Part shown: positions 8,060 to 16,164 of the stretch, piece by piece | Layout: the number at the start of each line of letters is the position of its first letter | Numbering within the stretch: position 1 is the stretch's first letter | From: Streptomyces sp. DH37 | GTDB taxonomy: Bacteria > Actinomycetota > Actinomycetes > Streptomycetales > Streptomycetaceae | Direction of reading: 5' to 3' | Assembly (NCBI RefSeq): GCF_029813835.1 | Contig: NZ_JARVKV010000046.1 | Coordinates: 1-52,670, forward strand | DNA: 52,670 bases | The notes under the pieces: model-generated | Database searches by the model: none | Told to the model about the DNA's origin: nothing | Seen by the model: only the letters and a program-made list of their open reading frames with translations | Made by a program: the position numbers and the translations under genes

Positions 8060-10003
8060 ATGAGCATGGAGACCACCGCGTGGAACGCGCTCTACCAGGC
8101 GCGCCACGCCCCGCGCGAACAGCCGCCCTTCTCCCGGGCCACCCTGCGCCGCATCGCGGGCTTCGCCCGCCCGCACCGGCGGCGGCTGACCCTGTTCCTG
8201 CTGCTCAGCACCGTGACGGCACTGCTGGCCGTGGCCACTCCGGTGCTCGCGGGCCGGGTGGTCGACGCGATCGTCGAGGGGGAGGCGGCCGGCGTGGTCG
8301 GCCGGCTGGCCGCCCTGATCGCGGCCGTCGCGGTGGCCGAGGCGGCGGTCGGGCTGCTGGCGAGGTGGCTGTCGGCGCGCATCGGCGAGGGACTGATCCT
8401 GGGCCTGCGCACGGCCGTCTTCGACCACGTCCAGCGCATGCCGGTCGCCTTCTTCACCCGCACCCGCACCGGCGCGCTGGTCAGCCGGCTGAACAACGAC
8501 GTCATCGGCGCCCAGCGGGCCTTCAGCAACACCCTGTCCTCGGTGGTCGGCAACACCGTCACGCTGCTGCTGACGCTGGTGGTCATGGTGCGGCTGTCCT
8601 GGCAGATCACCCTGCTCGCCCTGGTCCTGCTGCCGGTGTTCGTGCTGCCCGCCCGGCGCATGGGGACCCGGCTGGCCCGGCTCTCGCGCGAGGCCGCGGC
8701 CCACAACGCGGCCATGGGCACGCAGATGACCGAGCGCTTCTCCGCTCCCGGCGCCACGCTGGTCAAGCTGTTCGGGCGTCCCGAGGAGGAGTCGGAGGAG
8801 TTCGCGGTGCGGGCCCGGCGCGTACGCGACATCGGCGTCCGCACCGCCATGGTCCAGCACGTCTTCATCACCGCGCTCACCGTCGTCTCCGCCCTGGCGC
8901 TGGCCCTGGTCTACGGGCTCGGCGGCTGGTACGCGCTGCGCGGGCGGCTCGACCCCGGCGCGGTGGTGGCCCTCGCGCTGCTGCTCACCCGGCTCTACGC
9001 CCCGCTGACCGCCCTGGCCGGCGCGCGGGTGGAGGTGATGGCCGCGCTCGTCAGCTTCCAGCGCGTCTTCGAGGTGCTGGACCTCGAGCCCCTGATCGAG
9101 GAGAGGCCGGACGCCCGCGAGGTGCCCGGCGGGCCGGTGTCGGTGGAGTTCGACCGCGTGAGCTTCGCCTACCCGTCGGCCGAGAAGGTCTCCCTGGCCT
9201 CCCTGGAGGAGGTCGCCGTCCTCGACGCGCGCGGCGGCGAGCGGGTGCTGCACGAGGTGTCCTTCCGCGCGGAACCGGGGCAGATGGTGGCGCTGGTCGG
9301 CTCCTCCGGCGCGGGCAAGTCCACCATCGCCCAGCTCCTGCCGCGGCTGTACGACGCCGACAGCGGCGCGGTGCGGCTCGGCGGCGTCGACACAAGGGAT
9401 CTGACCTTCCGTTCCCTGCGCGCCACGCTCGGCATGGTCACCCAGGACGGCCACCTCTTCCACGAGTCGATCCGCTCCAACCTGCTGTTCGCCCGGCCCG
9501 GAGCGAGCGAGGAGGAGCTGTGGGACGTGCTGCGCCGCGCCCGGCTCGACGAGCTGATCGCCTCCCTGCCCGACGGGCTGGACACGGTCGTCGGCGAGCG
9601 CGGCTACCGCCTCTCCGGCGGCGAGCGGCAGCGGCTGACCATCGCCCGGCTGCTGCTGGCCCGGCCGGAGGTGGTGATCCTCGACGAGGCCACCGCGCAC
9701 CTGGACTCCACCTCCGAGGCGGCCGTCCAGGAGGCGCTGGCCGAGGCGCTGCGCGGCCGCACCTCCGTGGTGATCGCCCACCGCCTCTCCACGGTCCGGG
9801 CCGCCGACCTGATCCTGGTGGTGGAGGGCGGCCGGATCGTCGAGCGCGGCACCCACGAGGAGCTGCTGGCGGCGGGCGGGCGTTACCGGGAGCTGTACCG
9901 CACCCAGTTCGACGCGCGGTCCGGCCTCCCGGCCGGCGCCCCGTCCGGACCGGCCGCCGGCGGGCCGGCCAAGGAGCCCGCGGCCCAGGGCCCGGCCGCC
10001 TGA
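8060..10003 (+). CDS. ABC transporter, fused membrane and ATPase domains (exporter type)
   Basis: 647 residues in the order of a type IV ABC exporter half-transporter. The six-helix membrane domain covers about residues 40-330, and the nucleotide-binding domain about 370-620 has Walker A GSSGAGKST, Q-loop MVTQDGHLF, signature LSGGERQR, Walker B VVILDEATAHLD and the switch His in VIAHRLS. It likely works as a homodimer exporting lipids, peptides or drugs; substrate unknown. The C-terminal 30 residues are Ala/Gly/Pro-rich and likely disordered. It is divergent from an ArsR gene that probably controls it. Confidence 0.9.
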   Translation: MSMETTAWNALYQARHAPREQPPFSRATLRRIAGFARPHRRRLTLFLLLSTVTALLAVATPVLAGRVVDAIVEGEAAGVVGRLAALIAAVAVAEAAVGLLARWLSARIGEGLILGLRTAVFDHVQRMPVAFFTRTRTGALVSRLNNDVIGAQRAFSNTLSSVVGNTVTLLLTLVVMVRLSWQITLLALVLLPVFVLPARRMGTRLARLSREAAAHNAAMGTQMTERFSAPGATLVKLFGRPEEESEEFAVRARRVRDIGVRTAMVQHVFITALTVVSALALALVYGLGGWYALRGRLDPGAVVALALLLTRLYAPLTALAGARVEVMAALVSFQRVFEVLDLEPLIEERPDAREVPGGPVSVEFDRVSFAYPSAEKVSLASLEEVAVLDARGGERVLHEVSFRAEPGQMVALVGSSGAGKSTIAQLLPRLYDADSGAVRLGGVDTRDLTFRSLRATLGMVTQDGHLFHESIRSNLLFARPGASEEELWDVLRRARLDELIASLPDGLDTVVGERGYRLSGGERQRLTIARLLLARPEVVILDEATAHLDSTSEAAVQEALAEALRGRTSVVIAHRLSTVRAADLILVVEGGRIVERGTHEELLAAGGRYRELYRTQFDARSGLPAGAPSGPAAGGPAKEPAAQGPAA

Positions 10004-10173
10004 CCGGGCATCACCTTCGCGGCGGTACGCGGAACTCGGCGCGTACGACGCCCGTGGCGGTCCTCGCCCATCCGGATCAGTCCAGCGCGCGGGACCGCCG
10101 CCGGACCCCCACGATGAGGACGGGACCGCCGGGTGGGCGGTCCGTATCGAGCCACTTTCGGGGAGATGCCGCT

Positions 10174-11202
10174 GTGACCGTCAGTCTTGAGCAACTGCGC
10201 CGCTGTTCCGTAGCCGTCGACCTCGGCGCTGCCAGGACCCGGGTCTACCTCAAACGGTTCGGCGTCATCGTGGACGCGCCGTCGGCCGTCGCCGTCAACA
10301 CCCGCTCCGGCGCCCTGATCGCGGTCGGCGCCCCGGCCGAGCGGATGGTGGGCCGCACCCCCGAGCACATCCGGGTGGTGCGGCCGGTGTCCAACGGGAC
10401 CGTGGTGGACATCGACATGGCCCGGCGGATGCTGCGCGCCCTGGTGGGCGACCGGATCCGCCGGGCCTGGCGGCGCAAGCCGATGCTGCGCGCCGCCGTG
10501 TGCATCCCGCACGACGCCGAGCCGCTCGTCCAGCGCGCCGCGGTCGAGACGCTCACCGGGATGGGCGCGCGGCGGGTGGAGCTGGTGGACAGCCTCATCG
10601 CGGCGGCCGTCGGCTCCGGGCTGCCGGTGGAGGAGCCCGAGGCCACCATGATCGTGATGTGCGGCGCGGCCAGCTCGCACGTCGCGGTGCTCTCGCTGGG
10701 GTCGATCGTCGCGGCCGAGACGGTGCCGGTGGGCGGCGAGATCATCGACCGGGCCGTCATCCAGCACCTGCGCAACCAGCATGAGCTGATGCTCCCCCAC
10801 CAGGCGGTCCAGCCCCTGCACCTGGCCCTGTCCGTCGCCCCCTCGGAGCAGTCCGAGGCCGAGGTGTACGGCCGGGACGTGTCCACCGGGCTGTTCCGCA
10901 CGGTGAACGTGGACACCGAGAGCGTGCGCGCCGCGATCCGGCCCCCGCTGACGGCGATGGTGGACGCCATCCGCAGCGTGCTGCGCCAGTGCCAGCCCGA
11001 TCTGGTCGCCGACCTCGCGGACCGCGGGGTCATGCTGGTGGGCGGCAGCGCGCTGCTGCCGGGGCTGGACTCGATGCTGCGCCAGGCCACCGGGATGCCG
11101 GTGCACGTCGCCGAGCAGCCGGCCGTCTGCGCGGTGGAGGGGCTGGGCGCGATGCTGGAGGGACGGATCCGGCTGCTGCACCGCGACCCGCTCAGCCGCT
11201 GA
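10174..11202 (+). CDS. MreB/Mbl-like actin-family protein
   Basis: 342 residues of the actin/HSP70 ATPase fold. The phosphate-1 loop VAVDLGAARTRVYLK (about 12-26), an ADNGTVVDID-like segment (VSNGTVVDIDMARRM), a second phosphate region around MCGAASSHVAV and the adenosine motif GVMLVGGSALLPGLD near residue 290 are visible. Phosphate-2 lacks the usual DIGGGTTE, so nucleotide hydrolysis may be weak. Streptomyces carry an Mbl paralogue besides MreB, involved in spore-wall integrity, and this looks like that type. The start is the GTG at 10174, with GGGGAG 9 nt upstream. Confidence 0.8.
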   Translation: MTVSLEQLRRCSVAVDLGAARTRVYLKRFGVIVDAPSAVAVNTRSGALIAVGAPAERMVGRTPEHIRVVRPVSNGTVVDIDMARRMLRALVGDRIRRAWRRKPMLRAAVCIPHDAEPLVQRAAVETLTGMGARRVELVDSLIAAAVGSGLPVEEPEATMIVMCGAASSHVAVLSLGSIVAAETVPVGGEIIDRAVIQHLRNQHELMLPHQAVQPLHLALSVAPSEQSEAEVYGRDVSTGLFRTVNVDTESVRAAIRPPLTAMVDAIRSVLRQCQPDLVADLADRGVMLVGGSALLPGLDSMLRQATGMPVHVAEQPAVCAVEGLGAMLEGRIRLLHRDPLSR

Positions 11203-11373
11203 CGGCCACGGGCCGCCGGCCCCTCCTCCGCGCGCGCCGTCCCGCGGCGCCGGCGCGCGGACGGCCGCCGCGTACGCCGGCCGGGCCGGCGGACGCCCCG
11301 GAGCCCGCGCCGCGGAGCGCGGCGGCACGTACCCCTCCGGCGGCCGGCGCGAGCGCGTGTGGACGGCTCCCGT

Positions 11374-11409
11374 GCCCCGGCCCCCGCGACGGACGGCGGG
11401 GGCCGGGGC
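11374..11409. terminator. Bidirectional hairpin terminator
   Basis: Perfect 14-bp arms (11374-11387 and 11396-11409) around an 8-nt loop lie between the convergent Mbl-like and SRPBCC genes, so the hairpin can end both transcripts. Confidence 0.65.
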
Positions 11410-11417
11410 GCGCCGGG

Positions 11418-12095
11418 TCAGCCGTTCAGGGCGGGGAACCCGAAGCGGCGCGCGGGCCGCGGCGGTCCGGACGGCAGCGGCCCGGACGGCAGCGGTCCGG
11501 CGGCCTGCCGCCAGGCGGGCTCGGCGGGGCCGAAGCCCGGATCGGTGCTGATGTCGGGGCCGAGGACGGCGGTCCCGGCGCGGGGGGTCTGCGCGGGGGT
11601 GCTGTCGGTCGGGCCGCCGCCCGTCGCGGGCCGCACCTCGGTCACGGCGGCCTCCGCCTCCCGCTCGCCCGCGCCGGTCAGCCGCTCGTACAGCGCCTGC
11701 GCGTCCGCCGGCAGGTCACGCCGCCACCCGCACGCCACCACCGGCCACAGCAGCAGCATCGCCCCGCCCAGCGCGCACCTCACCCCCACCTCCACCCGGC
11801 AGCCGCCCTCCCACGGCCACAGCCGGAAGTCGAACCGCGGCACCTGGCACCCCAGGGGCGTCCACATCCGCTGCCCCTCGAACGACACCCGCGCCGGCGG
11901 CTCGTGCACCACCCGCCGCAGCACGCACTCGCGCCGCCGTCCGGGAAACCGGTAGCGGTACGCCTCCCCCGGTCCGGCCGGGCGCGCCGACGTCACTCCC
12001 GAGTGCCAGACGGCGAGATTGCACCCGTCGGCCAGGTACCCGAACACCTCCTCGACCGGCAGCGGTATCGACACGTACACCCGCACCTGCGGCAT
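11418..12095 (-). CDS. SRPBCC (polyketide cyclase/START-like) family protein
   Basis: 225 residues. The first 150 residues look like an SRPBCC hydrophobic-pocket domain: VRVYVSIPLPVEEVFGYLADG..AVWHSGV at the start, strand-rich middle, and a long C-terminal helix (LPADAQALYERLTGAGERE). The last 70 residues are Pro/Gly/Ala-rich with a repeated PLPSG pair and are probably disordered. The ATG at 12095 has a perfect AGGAGG 6 nt upstream. It could be a left-border member of the polyketide cluster or an ordinary chromosomal gene. No enzymatic residues can be assigned. Confidence 0.65.
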   Translation of the reverse strand: MPQVRVYVSIPLPVEEVFGYLADGCNLAVWHSGVTSARPAGPGEAYRYRFPGRRRECVLRRVVHEPPARVSFEGQRMWTPLGCQVPRFDFRLWPWEGGCRVEVGVRCALGGAMLLLWPVVACGWRRDLPADAQALYERLTGAGEREAEAAVTEVRPATGGGPTDSTPAQTPRAGTAVLGPDISTDPGFGPAEPAWRQAAGPLPSGPLPSGPPRPARRFGFPALNG

Positions 12096-12225
12096 CCGGC
12101 ACCTCCTGCGAGCAGAGCGCCGGCCGCACGATCGACCGGGCACCCCCGTCCCGTCCGGGCCTACCCCTACACAGCCAGGCTGGGGTCACCGGGGGCCGCT
12201 GTCCTGCGCTCGCGGGCCGTTCGGG

Positions 12226-12456
12226 TTACCCCCGCGGGCGCTCCGCCGTACGGGGTGCCCGCGGGGGCGGGGAGGCAGGGGTGTCGGGGACGCCGGAGAC
12301 GCCGGGGACGCCGGGGACGCCGGGGCTGTCGGGGACGTCGGGGAGGAGCCAGCCGGAATGGCCGGGCGGCTGCGGGGGGACCCAGATGTTCCCCGCCGCG
12401 ACCAGCGACCGGTACACGCACCACCAGACCCTCGCCGGGGCCGTACGGGCGCTCAT
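12226..12456 (-). CDS. Small Pro/Gly/Val-repeat protein coupled to the AT gene
   Basis: Predicted 76-residue protein whose ATG (12456-12454) overlaps the stop of the acyltransferase gene as ATGA, the arrangement seen throughout this cluster and a sign of translational coupling. The N-terminal half has many aromatic residues (VWWCVYRSLVAAGNIWVPP); the second half contains VPG/VSG/VPD tripeptides encoded by a 9-bp tandem repeat (12286-12339) and ends Arg/Pro-rich. I recognise no family. It may be a real small cluster protein or a chance open frame at the end of the operon. Confidence 0.45.
   Translation of the reverse strand: MSARTAPARVWWCVYRSLVAAGNIWVPPQPPGHSGWLLPDVPDSPGVPGVPGVSGVPDTPASPPPRAPRTAERPRG
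12286..12339. repeat. 9-bp tandem repeat, about six copies
   Basis: Six consecutive 9-bp units related to GGGGACGCC. It lies within the small coding frame at 12226-12456, where each unit codes for three residues. Confidence 0.75.
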
Positions 12457-14369
12457 GCGAGCGTCAGGGGTCGGGGGTCGGGGGCGTGCCCGTCCCCGGA
12501 GGCGGGTACGGCGGCGACGCTCCAGTTCCACAGCCGGCTCACCGCGTCCAGGTCCAGGTCGTGGCCCTCCTCCCACAGCCGGGCCGCGGCGGTGAGCACC
12601 GACCGCCGGTCCTCCGCGGGGCCGCCGGGGCGGGCGGGCAGCATCGGCACCACCGCGCTGGCCTTCAGCCGCACCGCCTGGTGGCGGCGGGCGAACGCGG
12701 TGAGGGTCTGCCGGGGGCCCGCCTCGATCAGCAGCATGTCGTCGGCCGCGAGCAGCTCGTCCAGCGCGGGCCTGAAGTAGACGGTGTCGGTGAGCTGGCG
12801 GGCCCAGAAGTCCGGCCGCAGGGCGTCCTCGGGGCTCAGCGGCCCCCCGGTGTAGCCGGAGTAGAGGGGGAGCGCGGGCGGGCGCAGCCGTACGCCGCGG
12901 TAGGCCCGCTCGACGGCCTCGGACGCCGGGGCCATCGCCGGGCAGTGGAACGGGCTGGTGGCGGGGACGGCGACGACGGTGCGGCCGTCGGCGCGCAGCG
13001 CCGCCTCGACCTCGCCCAGGGGCGCGGAGGAGCCGGCCAGCATGGTCTGCTGGCCCGCGTTGACCGCCGCGATGGCGACGTCGCCGCGCAGGTACGGGCG
13101 CAGCGCCTCCTCGGAGGCGGCGACCGCGAGCATCCCGCCGGGCGGGATCCTCACCGCGTGCCGCACCCTCTCGCGCATCATGCCGACGGCGTCGGGCAGC
13201 GACACCACGCCCGCGAAGACCGCGGCGACCAGCTCGCCGGCGCTGTGGCCGAGGAAGGCGGTGGGACGCACGCCCCAGCCGAGGACGGTGCTGCCCAGCG
13301 CGTAGTCCACGGCGAACAGCAGCGGCTGGGCGCGGCGCACGTCGTCGATGTCGATCTTCGGCGTGCGGGTGACGCCGTCGGCGAGCCAGTCGGCCCGGAC
13401 GTCCGGACCGTCCTCGCCGAACAGGTCGAGCACGGCGTCCATGGCGGCGGTGAACACCGGCTCCCGGCCGTACAGTCCGGCCGCCATCGCGGCGTGCTGG
13501 GAGCCCTGGCCGGGGAAGAGGAGGGCGACCGGGCGCGGACGCCCGGTGACGACGGCCCTCGCCCCGTCCACGGCCCGGGCGGCCCGGTCGGCGGTGGTCA
13601 CCGCCGCGGCGCGCACCCGGCCGGGCGTCCGGCCGCAGGGCACCGCGGTGGGCAGGACGGGGAAGGCCTCGGGGAAGAGCCGGTCGACCATCGGGCGCAG
13701 CTCGCCGCGCACCCGGGCCTCGTCGGCCTCGTCCCGGCCGGACCACAGCAGCAGCCGTACGCCGCCGGGTTCGGTGCTCCGGCCGCCGTGCCGCAGGGGA
13801 CGGGTCACGGGGGACGCGTCGGGCCCGCCGGGAGTGCCGTGGGCGTCCGGGGCGTCTGCGATGTCCACGGTGCCTGCGGTGCCTGCGATGTCCACGGTGC
13901 CTGCGGTGCCTGCGGTGTCCACGGTGCCTGCGGTGTCTGCGGCGTCCGAGACGTCCAGGACTCCGAGGACGCGGTCGCCGTCCGCCACGGCCTCGGCCGC
14001 GCGCCGCACGGCGTGGACAGTGACCGCGTCCGCCCGGGGTTCGCCGAACCCGGCGACGAGCGCGAGGTCGACGTCCTTGGCGAGCAGCCCCCGGTGCGCC
14101 AGGCGCAGCGCGCGGCCGGGCGAGGAGGCCGTGTGCACCGGGAAGCCCTCGTGCTCGGCGCCGAGGCCGTCGGCGGTGCGGGCGGCGCCGACGAAGACGG
14201 CCGTACGGGCGGGCAGGTCCTCCGGCGCGCGGCCGAAGGCGCGCAGCACCGCGGAGACGGCGGCGGCGGTCGCCGTGACCGGCTCGCCGGAGCCGGTCTC
14301 CCCGGCCGGTGCTCCCTTGGTGCTGACCACGAGTCTGCGGACCACGGCGGTGTGGTCGGTGAGCGGCAT
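12453..14369 (-). CDS. Acyltransferase with vestigial ketosynthase N-terminus
   Basis: 638 residues. The AT domain (about 280-600) is intact: PGQGSQ (286-291), GHSAGE with Ser376, Arg401 and His475 in SPFHCPAM. Such domains load malonyl-type units onto an ACP. The first 140 residues look like a decayed ketosynthase fragment: VHTASSPGRALRLAHRGLL then DLALVAGF aligns with the KS region around the active Cys, which is missing. Residues 143-172 are a Thr/Gly/Val/Asp repeat coded by three 27-bp units, then a KS-to-AT-like linker. It could supply malonyl groups, select the starter, or edit wrong acyl groups. AGGAGG precedes the ATG at 14369. It lies 147 bp downstream of the ACP gene and is part of the KS operon. 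Confidence 0.75.
   Translation of the reverse strand: MPLTDHTAVVRRLVVSTKGAPAGETGSGEPVTATAAAVSAVLRAFGRAPEDLPARTAVFVGAARTADGLGAEHEGFPVHTASSPGRALRLAHRGLLAKDVDLALVAGFGEPRADAVTVHAVRRAAEAVADGDRVLGVLDVSDAADTAGTVDTAGTAGTVDIAGTAGTVDIADAPDAHGTPGGPDASPVTRPLRHGGRSTEPGGVRLLLWSGRDEADEARVRGELRPMVDRLFPEAFPVLPTAVPCGRTPGRVRAAAVTTADRAARAVDGARAVVTGRPRPVALLFPGQGSQHAAMAAGLYGREPVFTAAMDAVLDLFGEDGPDVRADWLADGVTRTPKIDIDDVRRAQPLLFAVDYALGSTVLGWGVRPTAFLGHSAGELVAAVFAGVVSLPDAVGMMRERVRHAVRIPPGGMLAVAASEEALRPYLRGDVAIAAVNAGQQTMLAGSSAPLGEVEAALRADGRTVVAVPATSPFHCPAMAPASEAVERAYRGVRLRPPALPLYSGYTGGPLSPEDALRPDFWARQLTDTVYFRPALDELLAADDMLLIEAGPRQTLTAFARRHQAVRLKASAVVPMLPARPGGPAEDRRSVLTAAARLWEEGHDLDLDAVSRLWNWSVAAVPASGDGHAPDPRPLTLA
13860..13940. 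repeat. 27-bp tandem repeat, three copies
   Basis: Three tandem 27-bp units at 13860-13886, 13887-13913 and 13914-13940. In the acyltransferase frame they encode three nine-residue units of the form AGTAGTVDI, between the ketosynthase-like fragment and the AT domain. Confidence 0.85.
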
Positions 14370-14516
14370 GCGGGCCCTCCTGTCGACGGCCGGATCCCCG
14401 GCGGCGGATGGCGGTTGGGTGACGGCGGACGGCGGGTGGACGGCGGGTGGACGGGACGGAGAGCGGAAGCGGCCGCCCTGCCGGAGAGCGTTCGGCAGGG
14501 CGGCCCGGGGACCGGC

Positions 14517-14792
14517 TCAGGCGGGGGAGGCCTGGCCGGAGTTGATGAGGTCCAGCAGGGCGTGCGGGGTCTCCGCGTCGACGACCGCGTCGTCGGGTAT
14601 CGCGATCCCGTACTCGCGCTGGATCTGGCCGATGACCTGGAGCAGGGCGAGGGAGTCGTAGCCGAGCTCGATGAACGGGGTGTCCAGGACGTCGCCGTCC
14701 AGGTCCACGCCCTCCTCCTCGCCGGCGCTCTCGCGCAGCATCCGGGTCAGGTCCGCCAGGGTCACCTCGGTCTTCGTGGTGGTCGTGGACAT
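14517..14792 (-). CDS. Type II PKS acyl carrier protein
   Basis: 91 residues. The carrier-protein four-helix bundle has the phosphopantetheine site in ELGYDSLALL (Ser47), preceded by the acidic FIELG helix junction and followed by QIQREYGIAIPDD. It holds the growing poly-beta-ketone chain for the KS/CLF pair. The gene follows CLF and precedes the AT gene, the standard minimal-PKS order. Its leader (14811-14840) contains three near-identical 10-12 bp TGGTGTGCG units. The Sfp-type transferase at 25226-26134 can activate it. Confidence 0.93.
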   Translation of the reverse strand: MSTTTTKTEVTLADLTRMLRESAGEEEGVDLDGDVLDTPFIELGYDSLALLQVIGQIQREYGIAIPDDAVVDAETPHALLDLINSGQASPA

Positions 14793-14886
14793 GGTGGGTT
14801 CCTCTCTCTGTGGTGTGCGCGGTGGTGTGCGGTGGTGTGCGGGGATGCGGCGGTGCGTGTGGGGGGTCGGGGGCCCGCGGGCCGGG

Positions 14887-16164
14887 TCAGTGGGCGCGGC
14901 GCAGGACGAGCGCCGCGTTGAAGCCGCCGTGGCCGCGGGCCAGCACCAGCGCGGTGCGCAGGTCGGCCTCGCGGGCGCCGCCGGTGACCAGGTCGATCCG
15001 GTGGTCGGGGTCGGCCCCGGCGACGCCCGCGGTCGGCGGGATGACGCCGTCGCGCAGCGCCAGCAGCGCGGTCGCCACGTCGAGCGCGGCGCCTCCGGCG
15101 AGCAGCCGCCCGGTCATGGTCTTGGGCGCGGTGACGGGTACGCCGCGGGCGCCGAAGACGTCCTCCAGCGCCCTGGCCTCGGCCCGGTCGAGTTCGGGCG
15201 TGCCCGCCGCGTCGGCGAAGACGACGTCGACGTCGGCGGGGGTCAGCCCGGCGTCGGCCAGGGCGTTCTCGGCGGCCCGGCGCAGCGCGGGCGGGCGGCC
15301 GCTGCCGGGCGCGGGGTCGAGGGTGGCCGCGTAGCCGGCGACCTCGCCGTAGACGCGCTCCGCGCCGCGCTCCCGGGCGGACTCGGCGTCCTCCACGATG
15401 AGGATCGCCCCGCCCTCGCCCGGCACGTACCCGCTCGCCTCCGGGGAGAAGGGCAGGTAGGCGCGGGCGGGGTCGGACTCGGTGCTCATCAGGCCGGAGG
15501 CGATCTGCGGGACCCAGCCCCAGGGGCACAGGGCCGCGTCGACGCCGCCGGTGACGACCACGGGCACGCCCTTGCGGACGTGGCGGCGGGCGTGGCCGAT
15601 GGAGTCGATGCCTCCCGCCTGCTCGGTGAGGAGCACCCCGCTGGGGCCGCGCATCTTGTGGCGGATGGAGATCTGGCCGGTGTTGACCGCGTAGAACCAG
15701 GCGAAGGACTGGTACGCGCTGACGTACTCCTTGCCCTGGCTCCACAGGTTCTGCAGCTCGCGCTGGCCGAACTCCACGGCCCCGCCGGAGGCGGCGGTGA
15801 CCACGCCCATGCCGTACTCGGGCAGGTCGCCCGGCACGATCCCGGCGTCGGCCACGGCCCAGTCGGCCGCGGTGAGGGCCAGGCGGGTCATGTGGTCGGT
15901 CTGCGGCATCAGCCGGCTGGGGATGTGGTCCTCGGCGACGTAGCCGGGGACCTCGCCGCCGACGGTGGAGGGGTACTGGCCGGGGTCGAAGCGGGTGACG
16001 CGGCCCAGGCCGCTCTCGCCGGCCAGGGTGGCCCTCCAGTAGGCCTCGGTGCCCAGGCCGTTGGGCGCGGCGATGCCCAGTCCGGTCACCACCGCGGTGG
16101 CCCGCCGGGCCGGCGCGGCCGCCGGCGCGGTCCGTGCCGCCGGCGCGGTCGGCGATGCGGTCAT
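14887..16164 (-). CDS. Type II PKS chain-length factor (KS-beta)
   Basis: 425 residues of the thiolase-fold ketosynthase family. The active-site position is Gln (Gln182 in LLTEQAGGIDS) instead of Cys, the hallmark of chain-length factors, which prime by malonyl decarboxylation and set polyketide length as the partner of KS-alpha. The Ala/Pro-rich N-terminus (1-22) precedes TAVVTGLGIAAPNG. Its ATG overlaps the KS stop codon as ATGA, typical of the 1:1 KS/CLF heterodimer. Chain length cannot be read with confidence from sequence alone. Confidence 0.93.
   Translation of the reverse strand: MTASPTAPAARTAPAAAPARRATAVVTGLGIAAPNGLGTEAYWRATLAGESGLGRVTRFDPGQYPSTVGGEVPGYVAEDHIPSRLMPQTDHMTRLALTAADWAVADAGIVPGDLPEYGMGVVTAASGGAVEFGQRELQNLWSQGKEYVSAYQSFAWFYAVNTGQISIRHKMRGPSGVLLTEQAGGIDSIGHARRHVRKGVPVVVTGGVDAALCPWGWVPQIASGLMSTESDPARAYLPFSPEASGYVPGEGGAILIVEDAESARERGAERVYGEVAGYAATLDPAPGSGRPPALRRAAENALADAGLTPADVDVVFADAAGTPELDRAEARALEDVFGARGVPVTAPKTMTGRLLAGGAALDVATALLALRDGVIPPTAGVAGADPDHRIDLVTGGAREADLRTALVLARGHGGFNAALVLRRAH

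Noticed and set aside
7253..9856. 867-residue open frame on the minus strand
   Set aside because: Most of it is the antisense shadow of the ABC exporter gene; only a different frame at 7453-7812 encodes a real protein (ArsR).
10989..14921. 1310-residue open frame on the plus strand
   Set aside because: It lies antisense to the SRPBCC, acyltransferase and ACP genes, has low-complexity Gly/Arg/Ala content and no motif. Long spurious frames are expected at this GC content.
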